Origin: Mumia sp050632745
GTDB lineage: Bacteria; Actinomycetota; Actinomycetes; Propionibacteriales; Nocardioidaceae
Assembly (NCBI RefSeq): GCF_050632745.1
Contig: NZ_JBODSD010000002.1
Location: 310,001 to 374,000, forward strand
Length of the DNA: 64,000 nucleotides
Direction: 5' to 3'
The position numbers and the translations under genes were made by a program. Under the pieces are notes generated by a model. It worked only from the letters and a program-made list of their open reading frames with translations, was not told the origin of the DNA and did not search any database. The stretch's first letter is position 1; the number at the start of each line of letters is the position of its first letter. Below are positions 1 through 8,730 of the stretch, piece by piece.

Positions 1-332
1 GCCCCGCCGAGCTGTCCGGCGGCCAGCAGCAGCGCGCCGCCATCGCGCGGTCCCTCGCCGCGCGCCCGCACGTGGTCTTCGCCGACGAGCCCACCGGCGC
101 CCTCGACCTCGCGGCCGCCGACAACGTGCTCGGGCTGCTGCGCGAGGTGGTCGACGACCTCGGGCAGACCGTGGTGATGGTGACCCACGACCCCGCCGCG
201 GCAGCCCGGGCGCACGCGACCGTGGTTCTCGGCGACGGACGGATCAGGCAGTACCTGCCACGGCCGTCGGCCGAGGAGCTCACGCGCGAGCTCTCTCGGG
301 CGCGCTCCACCGCTCTGGCAAGGACGGCCTGA
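1..332 (+). CDS. ABC exporter ATP-binding protein, C-terminal part (cut by window start)
   Basis: The reading frame is open from the left edge and ends at a TGA at 330-332. It keeps the ABC signature LSGGQQQR at once, then the Walker B region (VVFADEPTGALD) and the switch histidine in VMVTHD. The ADEPTGALD wording is typical of MacB/LolD-type ATPases that pair with FtsX-like permeases, and such a permease starts 3 bases downstream. It would power export or a mechanotransmission step at the membrane; the substrate is unknown. The Walker A part lies outside the window. Confidence 0.93.
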   Translation, partial: PAELSGGQQQRAAIARSLAARPHVVFADEPTGALDLAAADNVLGLLREVVDDLGQTVVMVTHDPAAAARAHATVVLGDGRIRQYLPRPSAEELTRELSRARSTALARTA

Positions 333-335
333 CCC

Positions 336-2813
336 GTGCCCTCGACCACCCGACGCGGCATGGCCCGCGCTCTCGCCCGAGGACATCTCGGAGCGCTCGT
401 CGCCGTGGTGCTCGCGGTCTTCGGCGGCACCGCGATGATCACCGCGGCCACCGTCCTGGCCGAGTCCGGCATCACCGCGTCGGTGCCGCCGCACCGGCTC
501 GCCGGTGCCGACCTCCTCGTCTCCGCACGGCAGCACGTCGAGGTCCCCGAGGACTTCGACGTCCCGCTTCCCGAACGGGTCCTCGTCCCCACGACCTTGG
601 CCGAGCAGGTGGCCACGGCCGACGGTGTCGCCGAGGTGGCGGCCGACGTGACGGTCCCGGCGACGCTCGCCGGCGGCCTCCGCGCCGACGCGCACAGCTG
701 GGACGTGGCCGCGCTCGACGAGCCTCCCCTCGACGGCGCGGCACCGCACGGCGACGACGAGCTCGTGCTGGACGAGGAGCTCGCCGGAGCGGCCGGTCTG
801 CGACCCGGCGACCACGTCGAGGTCACTGTCGGCGGCGACCGCCGCACGTACCGGGTCAGTGGTGTGGTCGATGCCCCCGGCTCCGGCATCTCGCTCGACG
901 CAGCGACCGCCGTCGGGTTGGCCGGACTGCCCGACGGCACCACGGACCTGATCGCGGTGAGGACCACCGCGGGCAGCGACGTCGCGCAGGTCGCCGCCGG
1001 GCTCGTGTCCTCCCTCGGCGACGCCTACCTGGTGAGCACCGGCGTCGACCGCGGGGGTGTGGAACGGGTCGAGGCCGCCGCGGCCCGCGGGGAGCTGCTC
1101 GAGCTGGCCGGGTCGCTGGCCGGGACGCTGCTGCTCCTGGTCGGCTGCATCACCGCCGGCGCACTGGCGATCTCGGCGCGCAACCAGCGTCGCGATCTCG
1201 CGTTGCTGCGCGCCGTCGGCGCCACGCCGCGACAGGTCAGGCGGCTGATCGCCCAGCAGGCGACGGGGGCCGCGCTGATCGGTCTGGCTCCCGGGATCGC
1301 GCTCGGCTACCCGCTGGCGCACCGCTTCGCCGACGCCCTCACCGAGGCCGGGATGCTCAGCGCCGACCTTCGCCTCGCCACGACGCCGTACGCCGCGCTG
1401 ATCGTCACCGCGCTCACCGTGCTCGTCGTGCAGCTGGCGGCGCGCGGTGCGGCGATGCGTCCGTCCCGGATGCCGTCGACCGAGGCGATGGCCGAGTCCG
1501 AGGTCGAGCCGCGCGAGCCGTCCCGCGTCCGCACCGTGATCGGGCTGGTGGTGATCGCGGCGGCGCTGGGCCAGACCGTGCTGCCGCTCTTCGTCCGCGG
1601 GGAGGCGGCGTTCCTCTCCGCGGCGACCGGGACGTTGGTCGCGGTCATCGGCCTGGCGCTGTCCGGCCCCGGCATCGCGCGCGCCGTCACCGACCGGTTG
1701 GCCGCCAGCCGGTGGGGGGACGGGACCTCTCGCCGCGTCCACGTGCCGACGTGGCTGGCGGTCCACAACACCCGCTCGTACGCCGTCCGAACGGCCGGGG
1801 CGGTGACGGTGCTGGCCCTGGCGATCGGCCTGACGATCACTCAGTTCTACGCCCTCTCCACGCTGGCGCGGGTCGTCGCCGACGACGTGGCGCACGGGCT
1901 GGTCGCGGATGCGACGGTGACAGGCCAGGTCTCCCGGGCCGACGTCGCCGACCTGTCCTCGACGCCCGGGGTCGAGGCGGTGGTCCCGATGGTGAGGACC
2001 ACGGTGCTGCGCACCTCCGACCTCCTCGGCGACCCGACCACCGAGTCGTACGGCGCGCTCGGCCTGGGCCCGCACGCCGACCGGGTCGTCGACCTCGGGG
2101 TGGATGACGGCACGCTGGCCGACCTGGTCGGCGACACCGTCGCCCTCGACGTCTCGGCCGCCCGGAGCTGGGATGTGAAGGTCGGCGACCGCGTGGACCT
2201 GGTCCTCGGCAACGGGGCGCAGGTACGTCCCCGAGTCGTCGCCACGTACCGGCGCGGTCTCGGCTTCGGCACGGTCACCGCCTCGACGGACCTGCTCGCC
2301 GCGCACGGCGCCGTCCGTTCCGTCGACACCCTCCTCGTCGCCGGTGACCGCGGGGCGGTGACGCGCTGGGCCGCTCCCCGCCAGCGGGTCTCTGTCGGGT
2401 CCGAGACGGCGCTCGGTGACGAGGAGAGCGCGTCGCTCGAGCGGTGGATCAACCTGCTCGTGCTCCTGCCGATGCTCGGCTACGTCCTGGTCGCCGCGGC
2501 GAACAGCCTGGTCGCCGCGACGATGCAACGGCGCGGCGAGTTCTCGGCACTGAGGATGGCCGGCGCCACCCCGCGCCAGATCAAGGCGATGGTGACGCGC
2601 GAGGCGGCCGTCCTCGCGGGCCTCGCGGTCGCTACCGGGTTCGTGCTGTCGGTGCTGCCGATGTCCCTGCTGGGGCTCGGCCTCCTGGGCAGTCCCGTCC
2701 CCCAGGGGCCGTGGTGGGTGGCGCCCGGCATCGCGGCCCTCGCTTCCGCGATCGCGCTCGGCTCGATGCGAGGGGCGGCGCGGCGGCTGCTCGCCCGGCC
2801 GCCGCTCGGCTGA
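336..2813 (+). CDS. FtsX-like ABC transporter permease (825 aa)
   Basis: GTG start 3 bases after the ATPase stop, so the two are co-transcribed. An N-terminal membrane helix (about residues 19-42) is followed by an extracellular MacB-like region. A first FtsX domain lies at about 250-375 (LLELAGSLAGTLLLLVGC, then RRDLALLRAVGATPRQV). A second large extracytoplasmic region leads to a second FtsX domain at about 703-815 (RRGEFSALRMAGATPRQI). The repeated ALLRAVGATPRQ-type motif is the family hallmark just after an FtsX helix. This is the fused two-domain form, so one chain may act as a dimer-like unit. The substrate (lipid, peptide or drug) cannot be deduced. Confidence 0.92.
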   Translation: MPSTTRRGMARALARGHLGALVAVVLAVFGGTAMITAATVLAESGITASVPPHRLAGADLLVSARQHVEVPEDFDVPLPERVLVPTTLAEQVATADGVAEVAADVTVPATLAGGLRADAHSWDVAALDEPPLDGAAPHGDDELVLDEELAGAAGLRPGDHVEVTVGGDRRTYRVSGVVDAPGSGISLDAATAVGLAGLPDGTTDLIAVRTTAGSDVAQVAAGLVSSLGDAYLVSTGVDRGGVERVEAAAARGELLELAGSLAGTLLLLVGCITAGALAISARNQRRDLALLRAVGATPRQVRRLIAQQATGAALIGLAPGIALGYPLAHRFADALTEAGMLSADLRLATTPYAALIVTALTVLVVQLAARGAAMRPSRMPSTEAMAESEVEPREPSRVRTVIGLVVIAAALGQTVLPLFVRGEAAFLSAATGTLVAVIGLALSGPGIARAVTDRLAASRWGDGTSRRVHVPTWLAVHNTRSYAVRTAGAVTVLALAIGLTITQFYALSTLARVVADDVAHGLVADATVTGQVSRADVADLSSTPGVEAVVPMVRTTVLRTSDLLGDPTTESYGALGLGPHADRVVDLGVDDGTLADLVGDTVALDVSAARSWDVKVGDRVDLVLGNGAQVRPRVVATYRRGLGFGTVTASTDLLAAHGAVRSVDTLLVAGDRGAVTRWAAPRQRVSVGSETALGDEESASLERWINLLVLLPMLGYVLVAAANSLVAATMQRRGEFSALRMAGATPRQIKAMVTREAAVLAGLAVATGFVLSVLPMSLLGLGLLGSPVPQGPWWVAPGIAALASAIALGSMRGAARRLLARPPLG

Positions 2814-2840
2814 GCGTCGCCTCGTCCGGGGTCTTGGCGA

Positions 2841-2860
2841 GGGGGCGTCTGCGGCCCCCC
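2841..2860 (+). terminator. GC-rich hairpin after the FtsX permease gene
   Basis: GGGGGC and GCCCCC arms enclose a 7-base loop, 27 bases past the permease stop. There is no T-run, so it would be a poorly canonical intrinsic terminator, as is common in high-GC actinobacteria. Confidence 0.45.
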
Positions 2861-2866
2861 AACGCG

Positions 2867-2903
2867 CAGAGGCTGCTCCCGAGCTCCTCGGAAACAGCCT
2901 CTG
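2867..2903. terminator. Nested hairpin between permease gene and tRNA-Pro (likely bidirectional)
   Basis: A perfect 9-bp outer stem (CAGAGGCTG / CAGCCTCTG) encloses an inner CCGAG-ctc-CTCGG stem. It sits between the plus-strand permease gene and the minus-strand tRNA, where it could stop transcription from both sides. Confidence 0.55.
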
Positions 2904-2920
2904 ACGTGCAGCTACTTCGG

Positions 2921-2994
<74 letters not shown>

Positions 2995-3094
2995 AAGCCC
3001 GGAGAAACCGCCTCCGAACCTGCGAAGCAACCCTAGCAGCCACCGTTCACGGGACCGTCACCGCCATGCCCGTTCCGTGTGGTCGGATGGGGCC

Positions 3095-4324
3095 GTGGAG
3101 GACGCGACGCTCGACCGCAGGCTCGGTGTCCGCGACGCCGTCGGCATCGGCCTCGCCGCGATGGTCGGTGCCGGCATCTTCGCGGCCCTCTCTCCCGCTG
3201 CGGAGGCGGCCGGGGAGGCCCTGCTGGTCTCCCTCGCGCTCGCCGCCGCTGTCGCGTACGCCAACGCCACGTCGTCCGCCCGTCTCGCCATGCGCTACCC
3301 GGAGTCGGGTGGCACGTACGTGTACGGGCGCGAGCGCCTCGGGCCGTTCTGGGGCTACCTCGCGGGCTGGGGGTTCGTCGTCGGGAAGACCGCGTCGTGC
3401 GCGGCGATGGCGCTCACCGTCGGCGCGTACGCGTGGCCGGAGCATGCCCGCCCCGTCGCCGTGGCGGTCGTCCTCGCCGTCACGGTCGTGGACGCGCTCG
3501 GCGTCCAGCGGTCGTCGGCCGTCGCGCAGGTCGTCGTGGCCGTGGTCCTCCTCGTGCTCGCCGTCGTCGTGGCCGTCTGCCTCGCCGGCGAGGCCGCCGA
3601 CCCCGGCGCGCCGGGGTACGAGGGCGCGACCGTCTCCGGCGTTCTCCAAGGCGCCGGCCTGCTGTTCTTCGCCTTCGCCGGATACGCGCGGATCGCCACC
3701 CTCGGTGAGGAGGTGCGCGACCCCGTCCGCACCCTCGGTCGCGCGGTCCCCCTCGCGCTCGGCGTCGCGGTCGTCACCTATGCCGCCGTGGCGTACGCGG
3801 CGCTCGCGGTCCTCGGCGCGGAGGGGCTCGCCGCGGCCACGGACCCGCTGGCCGCGGCGGTCGAGGCGGCCGGCGCGCCCGCTCTCGTGCCGGTGGTCCG
3901 CGTCACGGCCTGCGTCGCCGCCGCGGGCTCGCTGCTCGCTCTCGTGCTCGGCATCTCGCGCACCGTGCTCGCGATGTCGCGCGACGGCCACCTCCCGCGC
4001 ACCCTCTCGGCGGTGCACCCCCGCGCCCGCGTCCCCCACCACGCGACGGTGGCGGTGGGCGCCGTGGTCGCGGTGCTCGCGGCCACGACCGACCTGCGGG
4101 GCGCGATCGGCTTCTCCTCGTTCGGCGTGCTGGTCTACTACGCCATCGCCAACGCGTCGGCTCTGACGCTCGGGCGGGACGAGCGTCGCCCGCCGCGGCT
4201 CCTCGCGGGGTTCGGACTCGCCGGCTGCCTCGCGCTCGCGTTCGCGCTCCCGCTCGTGTCGGTTCTCACCGGCGCCGCCGTCCTCGCCGTCGGAGCGGCG
4301 GTCTACCTCGTACGACGCCGCTGA
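3095..4324 (+). CDS. APC-family amino acid/polyamine permease
   Basis: About 409 residues and strongly hydrophobic, with roughly 11-12 membrane helices. The first helix carries AMVGAGIFAALSPAAEAAG, the glycine-rich substrate-binding signature of the APC superfamily (GxGIF). A cytoplasmic loop reads SRTVLAMSRDGHLPRTLS, also typical of these transporters. It should import an amino acid or amine with a proton; the substrate is not deducible. The frame is open upstream through the tRNA, so the start must be downstream of it. I chose the GTG at 3095 after a weak GGATGG; a GTG at 3077 is the alternative. Confidence 0.88.
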   Translation: MEDATLDRRLGVRDAVGIGLAAMVGAGIFAALSPAAEAAGEALLVSLALAAAVAYANATSSARLAMRYPESGGTYVYGRERLGPFWGYLAGWGFVVGKTASCAAMALTVGAYAWPEHARPVAVAVVLAVTVVDALGVQRSSAVAQVVVAVVLLVLAVVVAVCLAGEAADPGAPGYEGATVSGVLQGAGLLFFAFAGYARIATLGEEVRDPVRTLGRAVPLALGVAVVTYAAVAYAALAVLGAEGLAAATDPLAAAVEAAGAPALVPVVRVTACVAAAGSLLALVLGISRTVLAMSRDGHLPRTLSAVHPRARVPHHATVAVGAVVAVLAATTDLRGAIGFSSFGVLVYYAIANASALTLGRDERRPPRLLAGFGLAGCLALAFALPLVSVLTGAAVLAVGAAVYLVRRR

Positions 4325-4424
4325 CGGCGGAAGGCCACCCTCGGCGACTCCTCCGGGGTACGCCGCGAGCGGAACCCGGCCGATGGCGGTTCCGCCCGCG
4401 GCGTCCTCCGCGTACGGTCGGCCC

Positions 4425-5051
4425 ATGCCTGTCCCGCTGGTGCTGCTCCCCGCCCTCGGCGAGACCCGCGCCGACTGGGACCGCGTCCTCCCCGCGCTCT
4501 CCGAGAGGCGCGAGGTGCACCCGATCGACCTCCGCGGTCACGGTGAGGCACCCTGGGAGCCGCCCTACACCTTCGCCCGGATGCGTGACGACGTCCTCGG
4601 CACGCTCGACGCGCTCGGGCTCGACCAGGTCGACCTCGTCGGCCACTCGCTCGGCGGCGCGATCGCGTGCCGCGTCACCGCGACCCGTCCCGACCGGGTG
4701 CGCCGTCTCGTGCTCGAGGACGTCGGCGCGCTGCGTCCTCGCACGCCGTCCACCCCGCGGCGCCCCGACGGGCCGCTGCCGTTCGACTGGGACATGGTGC
4801 TCGCCGTACGACGTCAGATCGACTCCCCCGATCCCGCATGGCGCGACGACCTCGCCGACATCACGGCACCGACGCTCGTCCTCGCGGGCGGGCCGACCAG
4901 CCATGTCCCGGACGAGTCGATCGACGAGCTCGTCGAGCGCGTGCCCGACGCCCGGCGCGTCACGATCCCGGTCGGACACCTGATCCACGCCGACGCGCCC
5001 GAGGCGTGGCTCGCGGCGGTTCTCCCGTTCCTGGACGCACCTCGTCGCTGA
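4425..5051 (+). CDS. Alpha/beta-fold hydrolase (208 aa)
   Basis: A short cytosolic alpha/beta hydrolase. The oxyanion-loop motif DLRGHGE is near residue 35. The nucleophile elbow GHSLGG places the catalytic serine near 74, and VGHLIHAD near 184 supplies the histidine. The length is under the usual 250-280 residues because the cap between the elbow and the last strands is short. The ATG at 4425 was preferred to an upstream in-frame ATG at 4383 because homologous sequence begins at PLVLLPALGE. Substrate unknown; an esterase or lactonase is the likeliest guess. It follows the permease by 100 bases and may be read with it. Confidence 0.87.
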   Translation: MPVPLVLLPALGETRADWDRVLPALSERREVHPIDLRGHGEAPWEPPYTFARMRDDVLGTLDALGLDQVDLVGHSLGGAIACRVTATRPDRVRRLVLEDVGALRPRTPSTPRRPDGPLPFDWDMVLAVRRQIDSPDPAWRDDLADITAPTLVLAGGPTSHVPDESIDELVERVPDARRVTIPVGHLIHADAPEAWLAAVLPFLDAPRR

Positions 5052-5146
5052 CGCGGGAGCGCCTCGTCGCTGACGCGACCGCGCCATGGCCGCATCCGGC
5101 CACAGATCTTCCCCGTGATGCGGGTCACTTGTACGGTGGCTGCCGA

Positions 5147-5160
5147 ATGAAACGTTTCAT
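5147..5160. promoter_or_regulatory. Perfect 14-bp palindrome, LacI-family-type operator
   Basis: ATGAAACGTTTCAT is a perfect inverted repeat with a central CG, the pattern of LacI/GalR-family operators. It lies 75 bases upstream of the start of a secreted GH78-like glycosidase, where a sugar-responsive repressor would be expected to act. No LacI-type regulator is encoded in the window, so the regulator would act in trans. Confidence 0.7.
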
Positions 5161-5235
5161 CCGGATCACCCACCCTCCCCGGAGCGGCCGCCGCACCCCC
5201 GCGGCCTGCGTCGCTCCGCCTGACCGGAAGGCACC

Positions 5236-7293
5236 ATGCATTCCTCTTCACGACGCTCCCGCCGGACCACGGTCGCGGTCGCCGCGCTCGCCGTCTCGGC
5301 GCTCGGGCTCTGCCTGAGCTCCCCCGCCGCGTCCGCGCCCGAGCAGGGAGCCGCCGTCGACCAGCCGTGGGAGAAGTACGTCCTCGCACCGGAGTCGCGT
5401 ACCGTCCGGGCCGACGCCGTGTACACGTCCACCGGCGCCGTCCAGAACGCAGAGGGCGCGTTCGGCGACGGGGCGATGGTCCTCGGCCAGGGCTCGCAGG
5501 TCACCCTCGACTTCGGGGTCAACATCGCGGGCCTCCTCAACCTCGACTTCGGCGCCGTGTCCGGCTCCCCCGCGCGCGTCGGCATCGCGTTCTCGGAGAC
5601 CACGAAGTACGTCGGCCGCGAGTCCGAGGCGTCCACCGGCGGCCCGCGCGGACGCGACGGCACCGTCTGGGTCGACGCCCAGGCGGACGGCTCGTGGTCG
5701 GCACCGAAGGAGCTCCTGCGCGGCGCGTTCCGCTACGTGACGCTCTTCGTCGACGACGCAGCGTCGGTCGCCATCGACGACGTGGTCGTGGACTACACCG
5801 CCGCACCGCTCATGGAGGACCTGCGGGACTACCAGAACCACTTCTACTCGTCCTCGGACCTTCTCAACCGGCTCTGGTACGCCGGCGCGTACACGACGCA
5901 GATCAACACCATCGACCCGACGACCGGCCGCAGCTGGCCGGCGCCCGGCGCGCTGTGGGACAACAGCGCGGTGACCGGCGTCGGCGCGTCGATCCTCGTC
6001 GACGGGGCGAAGCGCGACCGCACCGTGTGGCCGGGTGACCTCGGCATCTCGCAGGGCACGGCGTTCGTGTCGACCGGTGACACGACCTCGGTCCGCAACT
6101 CGATCATGACCGCCTACGCGAACCAGAAGGCCACCGGCGAGCTCCCGTACGCCGGACCCGAGCTGAGCTTCTACCGCTCGGACACGTACCACATGTGGAC
6201 CCTGCTGGCGACGGCCGAGAACTACGAGAACACTGCCGACCTCGCCTGGGTGAAGCAGGTGTGGCCGAAGTACACCGCCGGCCTGGACTACATCCGCGCC
6301 AAGAAGAGCGACCGCGGGCTGCTGTTCATCGACGAGACCAACGACACGACCCACGAGTCACGGATCCCCGACGGCGAGGAGTCGATGGCGAACGTCATGT
6401 ACTGGCGCCTGCTCGGGACCGGGGCGACCCTGGCCGACCGCGTCGGCGACAGCGCCCTCGCCGCCGAGCTGCGGGCCGAGGCGGAGACGGTCGCGACCGC
6501 GATCGAGACCTACCTCTGGGACGACGAGGCCGGGGCGCTCGCCTGGTACCCCGACCGCCGCGACGTCCACCCGCAGAGCGCGAACTCCCTCGCCGTCTGG
6601 TGGGGACTCCTCGACGAGGCCCGCGCCGACCGCGCGATGGAGCAGCTGCGCACGACCAACTGGGTCGAGCGGGGCGCCCGCACCCCCGAGCGCGACGACG
6701 ACCTGCAGCTGCTCTTCGGCTCCTTCGAGCTCCAGGCGCAGCTCGCGGCGGGCGACCCGGAGGCCCAGGAGGCCGCCGTCGACCTCATGGAGCGGCAGTG
6801 GGGCTGGATGCTGGAGAGCCCGCAGGGACCCCAGAGCACGTTCTGGGAGTCGCTGCGGGAGTCCGGTGAGGTCGTGAGCTCGTACCAGTCGTACGCCCAC
6901 GGCTGGTCGACCGGCCCGACCCGCGCGCTGACCGAGCAGGTGCTCGGCATCCAGCCCACCGAGGGCGGCGCACGGTGGGAGGTCGACCCGCACACCGCGG
7001 GCCTGCGGCACGCCGAAGGACGCCTCGTCACGGCCGAGGGTCCGATCGACGTCTCGTGGACCGACACCGACAAGAGTCTGACGATCCGGTTCACCGCCCC
7101 GGAGGGCACCGAGGGCTCCGTCGGTGTCCCGGTGGACGGCAAGCACGTGCTGGTCCAGCTCGACGGCAAGGTCGTCTGGAACAGCAGCAACGGCAAGGCG
7201 TACGGCCACCCCGTGCGCCGCACCGGCGAGCGGGTGTACATCGACGGCGTCGACGGCGGGAGCCACACCGTGGTCGTCCGTACCGTCAGCTGA
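5236..7293 (+). CDS. Secreted GH78-like alpha-L-rhamnosidase family protein (685 aa)
   Basis: An ATG follows GGAAGG at good spacing. Residues 1-34 form a Sec signal peptide (Arg-rich start, hydrophobic core, ASA cleavage). A beta-sandwich-like N-terminal part is followed by a six-hairpin (alpha/alpha)6 catalytic region. Within it KRDRTVWPGD (about 258-267) matches the GH78 RDERxxWxGD site but with Asp in place of the usual Glu, TFWESL (about 534) holds the second catalytic Glu, and AHGWSTGPT (about 553) is the conserved end of the barrel. A C-terminal beta domain completes the protein. It should remove rhamnose or a related deoxysugar from glycans outside the cell. It is probably controlled through the palindrome at 5147. 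The catalytic substitution makes the exact specificity uncertain. Confidence 0.85.
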   Translation: MHSSSRRSRRTTVAVAALAVSALGLCLSSPAASAPEQGAAVDQPWEKYVLAPESRTVRADAVYTSTGAVQNAEGAFGDGAMVLGQGSQVTLDFGVNIAGLLNLDFGAVSGSPARVGIAFSETTKYVGRESEASTGGPRGRDGTVWVDAQADGSWSAPKELLRGAFRYVTLFVDDAASVAIDDVVVDYTAAPLMEDLRDYQNHFYSSSDLLNRLWYAGAYTTQINTIDPTTGRSWPAPGALWDNSAVTGVGASILVDGAKRDRTVWPGDLGISQGTAFVSTGDTTSVRNSIMTAYANQKATGELPYAGPELSFYRSDTYHMWTLLATAENYENTADLAWVKQVWPKYTAGLDYIRAKKSDRGLLFIDETNDTTHESRIPDGEESMANVMYWRLLGTGATLADRVGDSALAAELRAEAETVATAIETYLWDDEAGALAWYPDRRDVHPQSANSLAVWWGLLDEARADRAMEQLRTTNWVERGARTPERDDDLQLLFGSFELQAQLAAGDPEAQEAAVDLMERQWGWMLESPQGPQSTFWESLRESGEVVSSYQSYAHGWSTGPTRALTEQVLGIQPTEGGARWEVDPHTAGLRHAEGRLVTAEGPIDVSWTDTDKSLTIRFTAPEGTEGSVGVPVDGKHVLVQLDGKVVWNSSNGKAYGHPVRRTGERVYIDGVDGGSHTVVVRTVS

Positions 7294-7310
7294 GTCGGGA
7301 CCCGACCAGA

Positions 7311-7353
7311 GGACCCGGCGTCCCCACCACGATCTGGTGGGGAGGCCGGGTCC
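7311..7353. terminator. Strong bidirectional terminator hairpin
   Basis: A 19-bp stem with a single mismatch and a 5-base loop (GGACCCGGC...GCCGGGTCC) lies between the convergent ends of the glycosidase gene (plus) and der (minus). It closes both transcription units. Confidence 0.85.
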
Positions 7354-7380
7354 TTCTGTCGGGACGGGTACGCGGACGCG

Positions 7381-8730
7381 TCAGCGGCGCTTGCGCTTCT
7401 CCCGGACGCGCTGGGTCAGGTGGATCGGAGACCCCTCGAACCCGAACTCCTCGCGCAGCCGGCGCTCGACGAACCGCAGGTACTGGTCCTCGAGCTTGCC
7501 CGAGGTGAACAGCACGAACGTCGGCGGTGCCACGCTCGCCTGGGTGCCGAACAGGATCTTGGGCTGCTTGCCGCTGCGCACGGGGTGCGGGTGCTCGGCC
7601 ACGAGCCGGCCGAGGAACGTGTTGAGGAGACCGGTCGGCACGCGGGTGTACCAGCCGTCGAGCGCGGTGTTGAGCGCACGCACTATGCGGTCGACGTGCC
7701 AGCCGGTCAGCGCCGTGATGTTCACCCGCGGAGCCCACTGCACCTGGACGAGCTCGCGGGTGATCTCGCGGTCGAGGTAGTAGCGCCGCTCGTCGTCGAC
7801 GAGGTCCCACTTGTTGAACGCGATGACGAGCGCACGGCCCGCCTCCTCGACCTGGCGGATGATCCGCAGGTCCTGCTCGGAGATCGGCTCGCTGGAGTCC
7901 AGGACGACCACGGCCACCTCGGCACGCTCGATCGCCGTCGTCGTGCGCAGGCTCGCGTAGTACTCGTGCCCCGACGCCTCCTTCACCCGGCGGCGGATGC
8001 CCGCGGTGTCGATGAAGCGCCACACCTCCCCGCCGAGCTCGACCAGCTCGTCGACCGGGTCGACGGTCGTGCCCGCGACGCTGTCCACGACCACACGCTC
8101 GGAGCCGGCGAGCTTGTTGAGGAGGCTCGACTTGCCGGCGTTGGGCTTGCCGACCAGCGCGACGCGGTGCGGTCCCTCGTCCTCGTCGTCGGTCTCCTCG
8201 GGGGCTTCGGGGAGCACGTCGAGGATGATGTCGAGCAGGTCGCCGGCCCCGCGCCCGTGCAGCGCCGAGACGGGGAACGGCTCGCCGAGACCGAGGTTCC
8301 ACAGGGACGCGGCCTCGAGCTCGCCGCGCTCGTCGTCGACCTTGTTGGCGACCAGGACGACCGGCTTCCCCGAGCGCCGCAGGACCTTGACGACCTCCTC
8401 GTCGGCGTCGGTGATGCCCACCGTGGCGTCGACGACGAACAGCACGGCGTCGGCGGCGGCCACGGCGACCTCGGCCTGGGCGGCGATGCGCTCGGCGAGA
8501 CCCTTCGCGTCCGGGTCCCAGCCGCCGGTGTCGACCACGGTGAACTCGCGGCCGTTCCACTCCGCGTCGTAGGAGACACGGTCCCGGGTCACGCCGGGCA
8601 CGTCCTGGACGACCGCCTCACGGCGCCCCAGGATGCGGTTGACGAGCGTGGACTTGCCGACGTTGGGTCGGCCGACCACGGCGAGGACGGGGACGCGCCC
8701 ACCACCGGTCTCGTTGAGGGGGTCGGTCAT
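7381..8730 (-). CDS. der: Ribosome-associated GTPase Der (EngA)
   Basis: A 449-residue tandem GTPase with two G domains. GRPNVGKST (about 20-28) and GKPNAGKSS (about 193-201) are the two P-loops, each followed by DTGG/DTAG G3 and NKVD/NKWD G4 motifs. A C-terminal KH-like domain binds RNA, and the protein ends in a basic KRKRR tail. Der is needed for 50S subunit assembly. The ATG overlaps the cmk stop by 4 bases (ATGA), the classic cmk-der pair, so translation is coupled. It is the last gene of the long minus-strand series. Confidence 0.97.
   Translation of the reverse strand: MTDPLNETGGGRVPVLAVVGRPNVGKSTLVNRILGRREAVVQDVPGVTRDRVSYDAEWNGREFTVVDTGGWDPDAKGLAERIAAQAEVAVAAADAVLFVVDATVGITDADEEVVKVLRRSGKPVVLVANKVDDERGELEAASLWNLGLGEPFPVSALHGRGAGDLLDIILDVLPEAPEETDDEDEGPHRVALVGKPNAGKSSLLNKLAGSERVVVDSVAGTTVDPVDELVELGGEVWRFIDTAGIRRRVKEASGHEYYASLRTTTAIERAEVAVVVLDSSEPISEQDLRIIRQVEEAGRALVIAFNKWDLVDDERRYYLDREITRELVQVQWAPRVNITALTGWHVDRIVRALNTALDGWYTRVPTGLLNTFLGRLVAEHPHPVRSGKQPKILFGTQASVAPPTFVLFTSGKLEDQYLRFVERRLREEFGFEGSPIHLTQRVREKRKRR

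Noticed and set aside
5147..5300. Small ORF starting at the ATG inside the palindrome (MKRFIRI...)
   Set aside because: The start is part of the operator palindrome, and the frame runs out of frame into the glycosidase gene.
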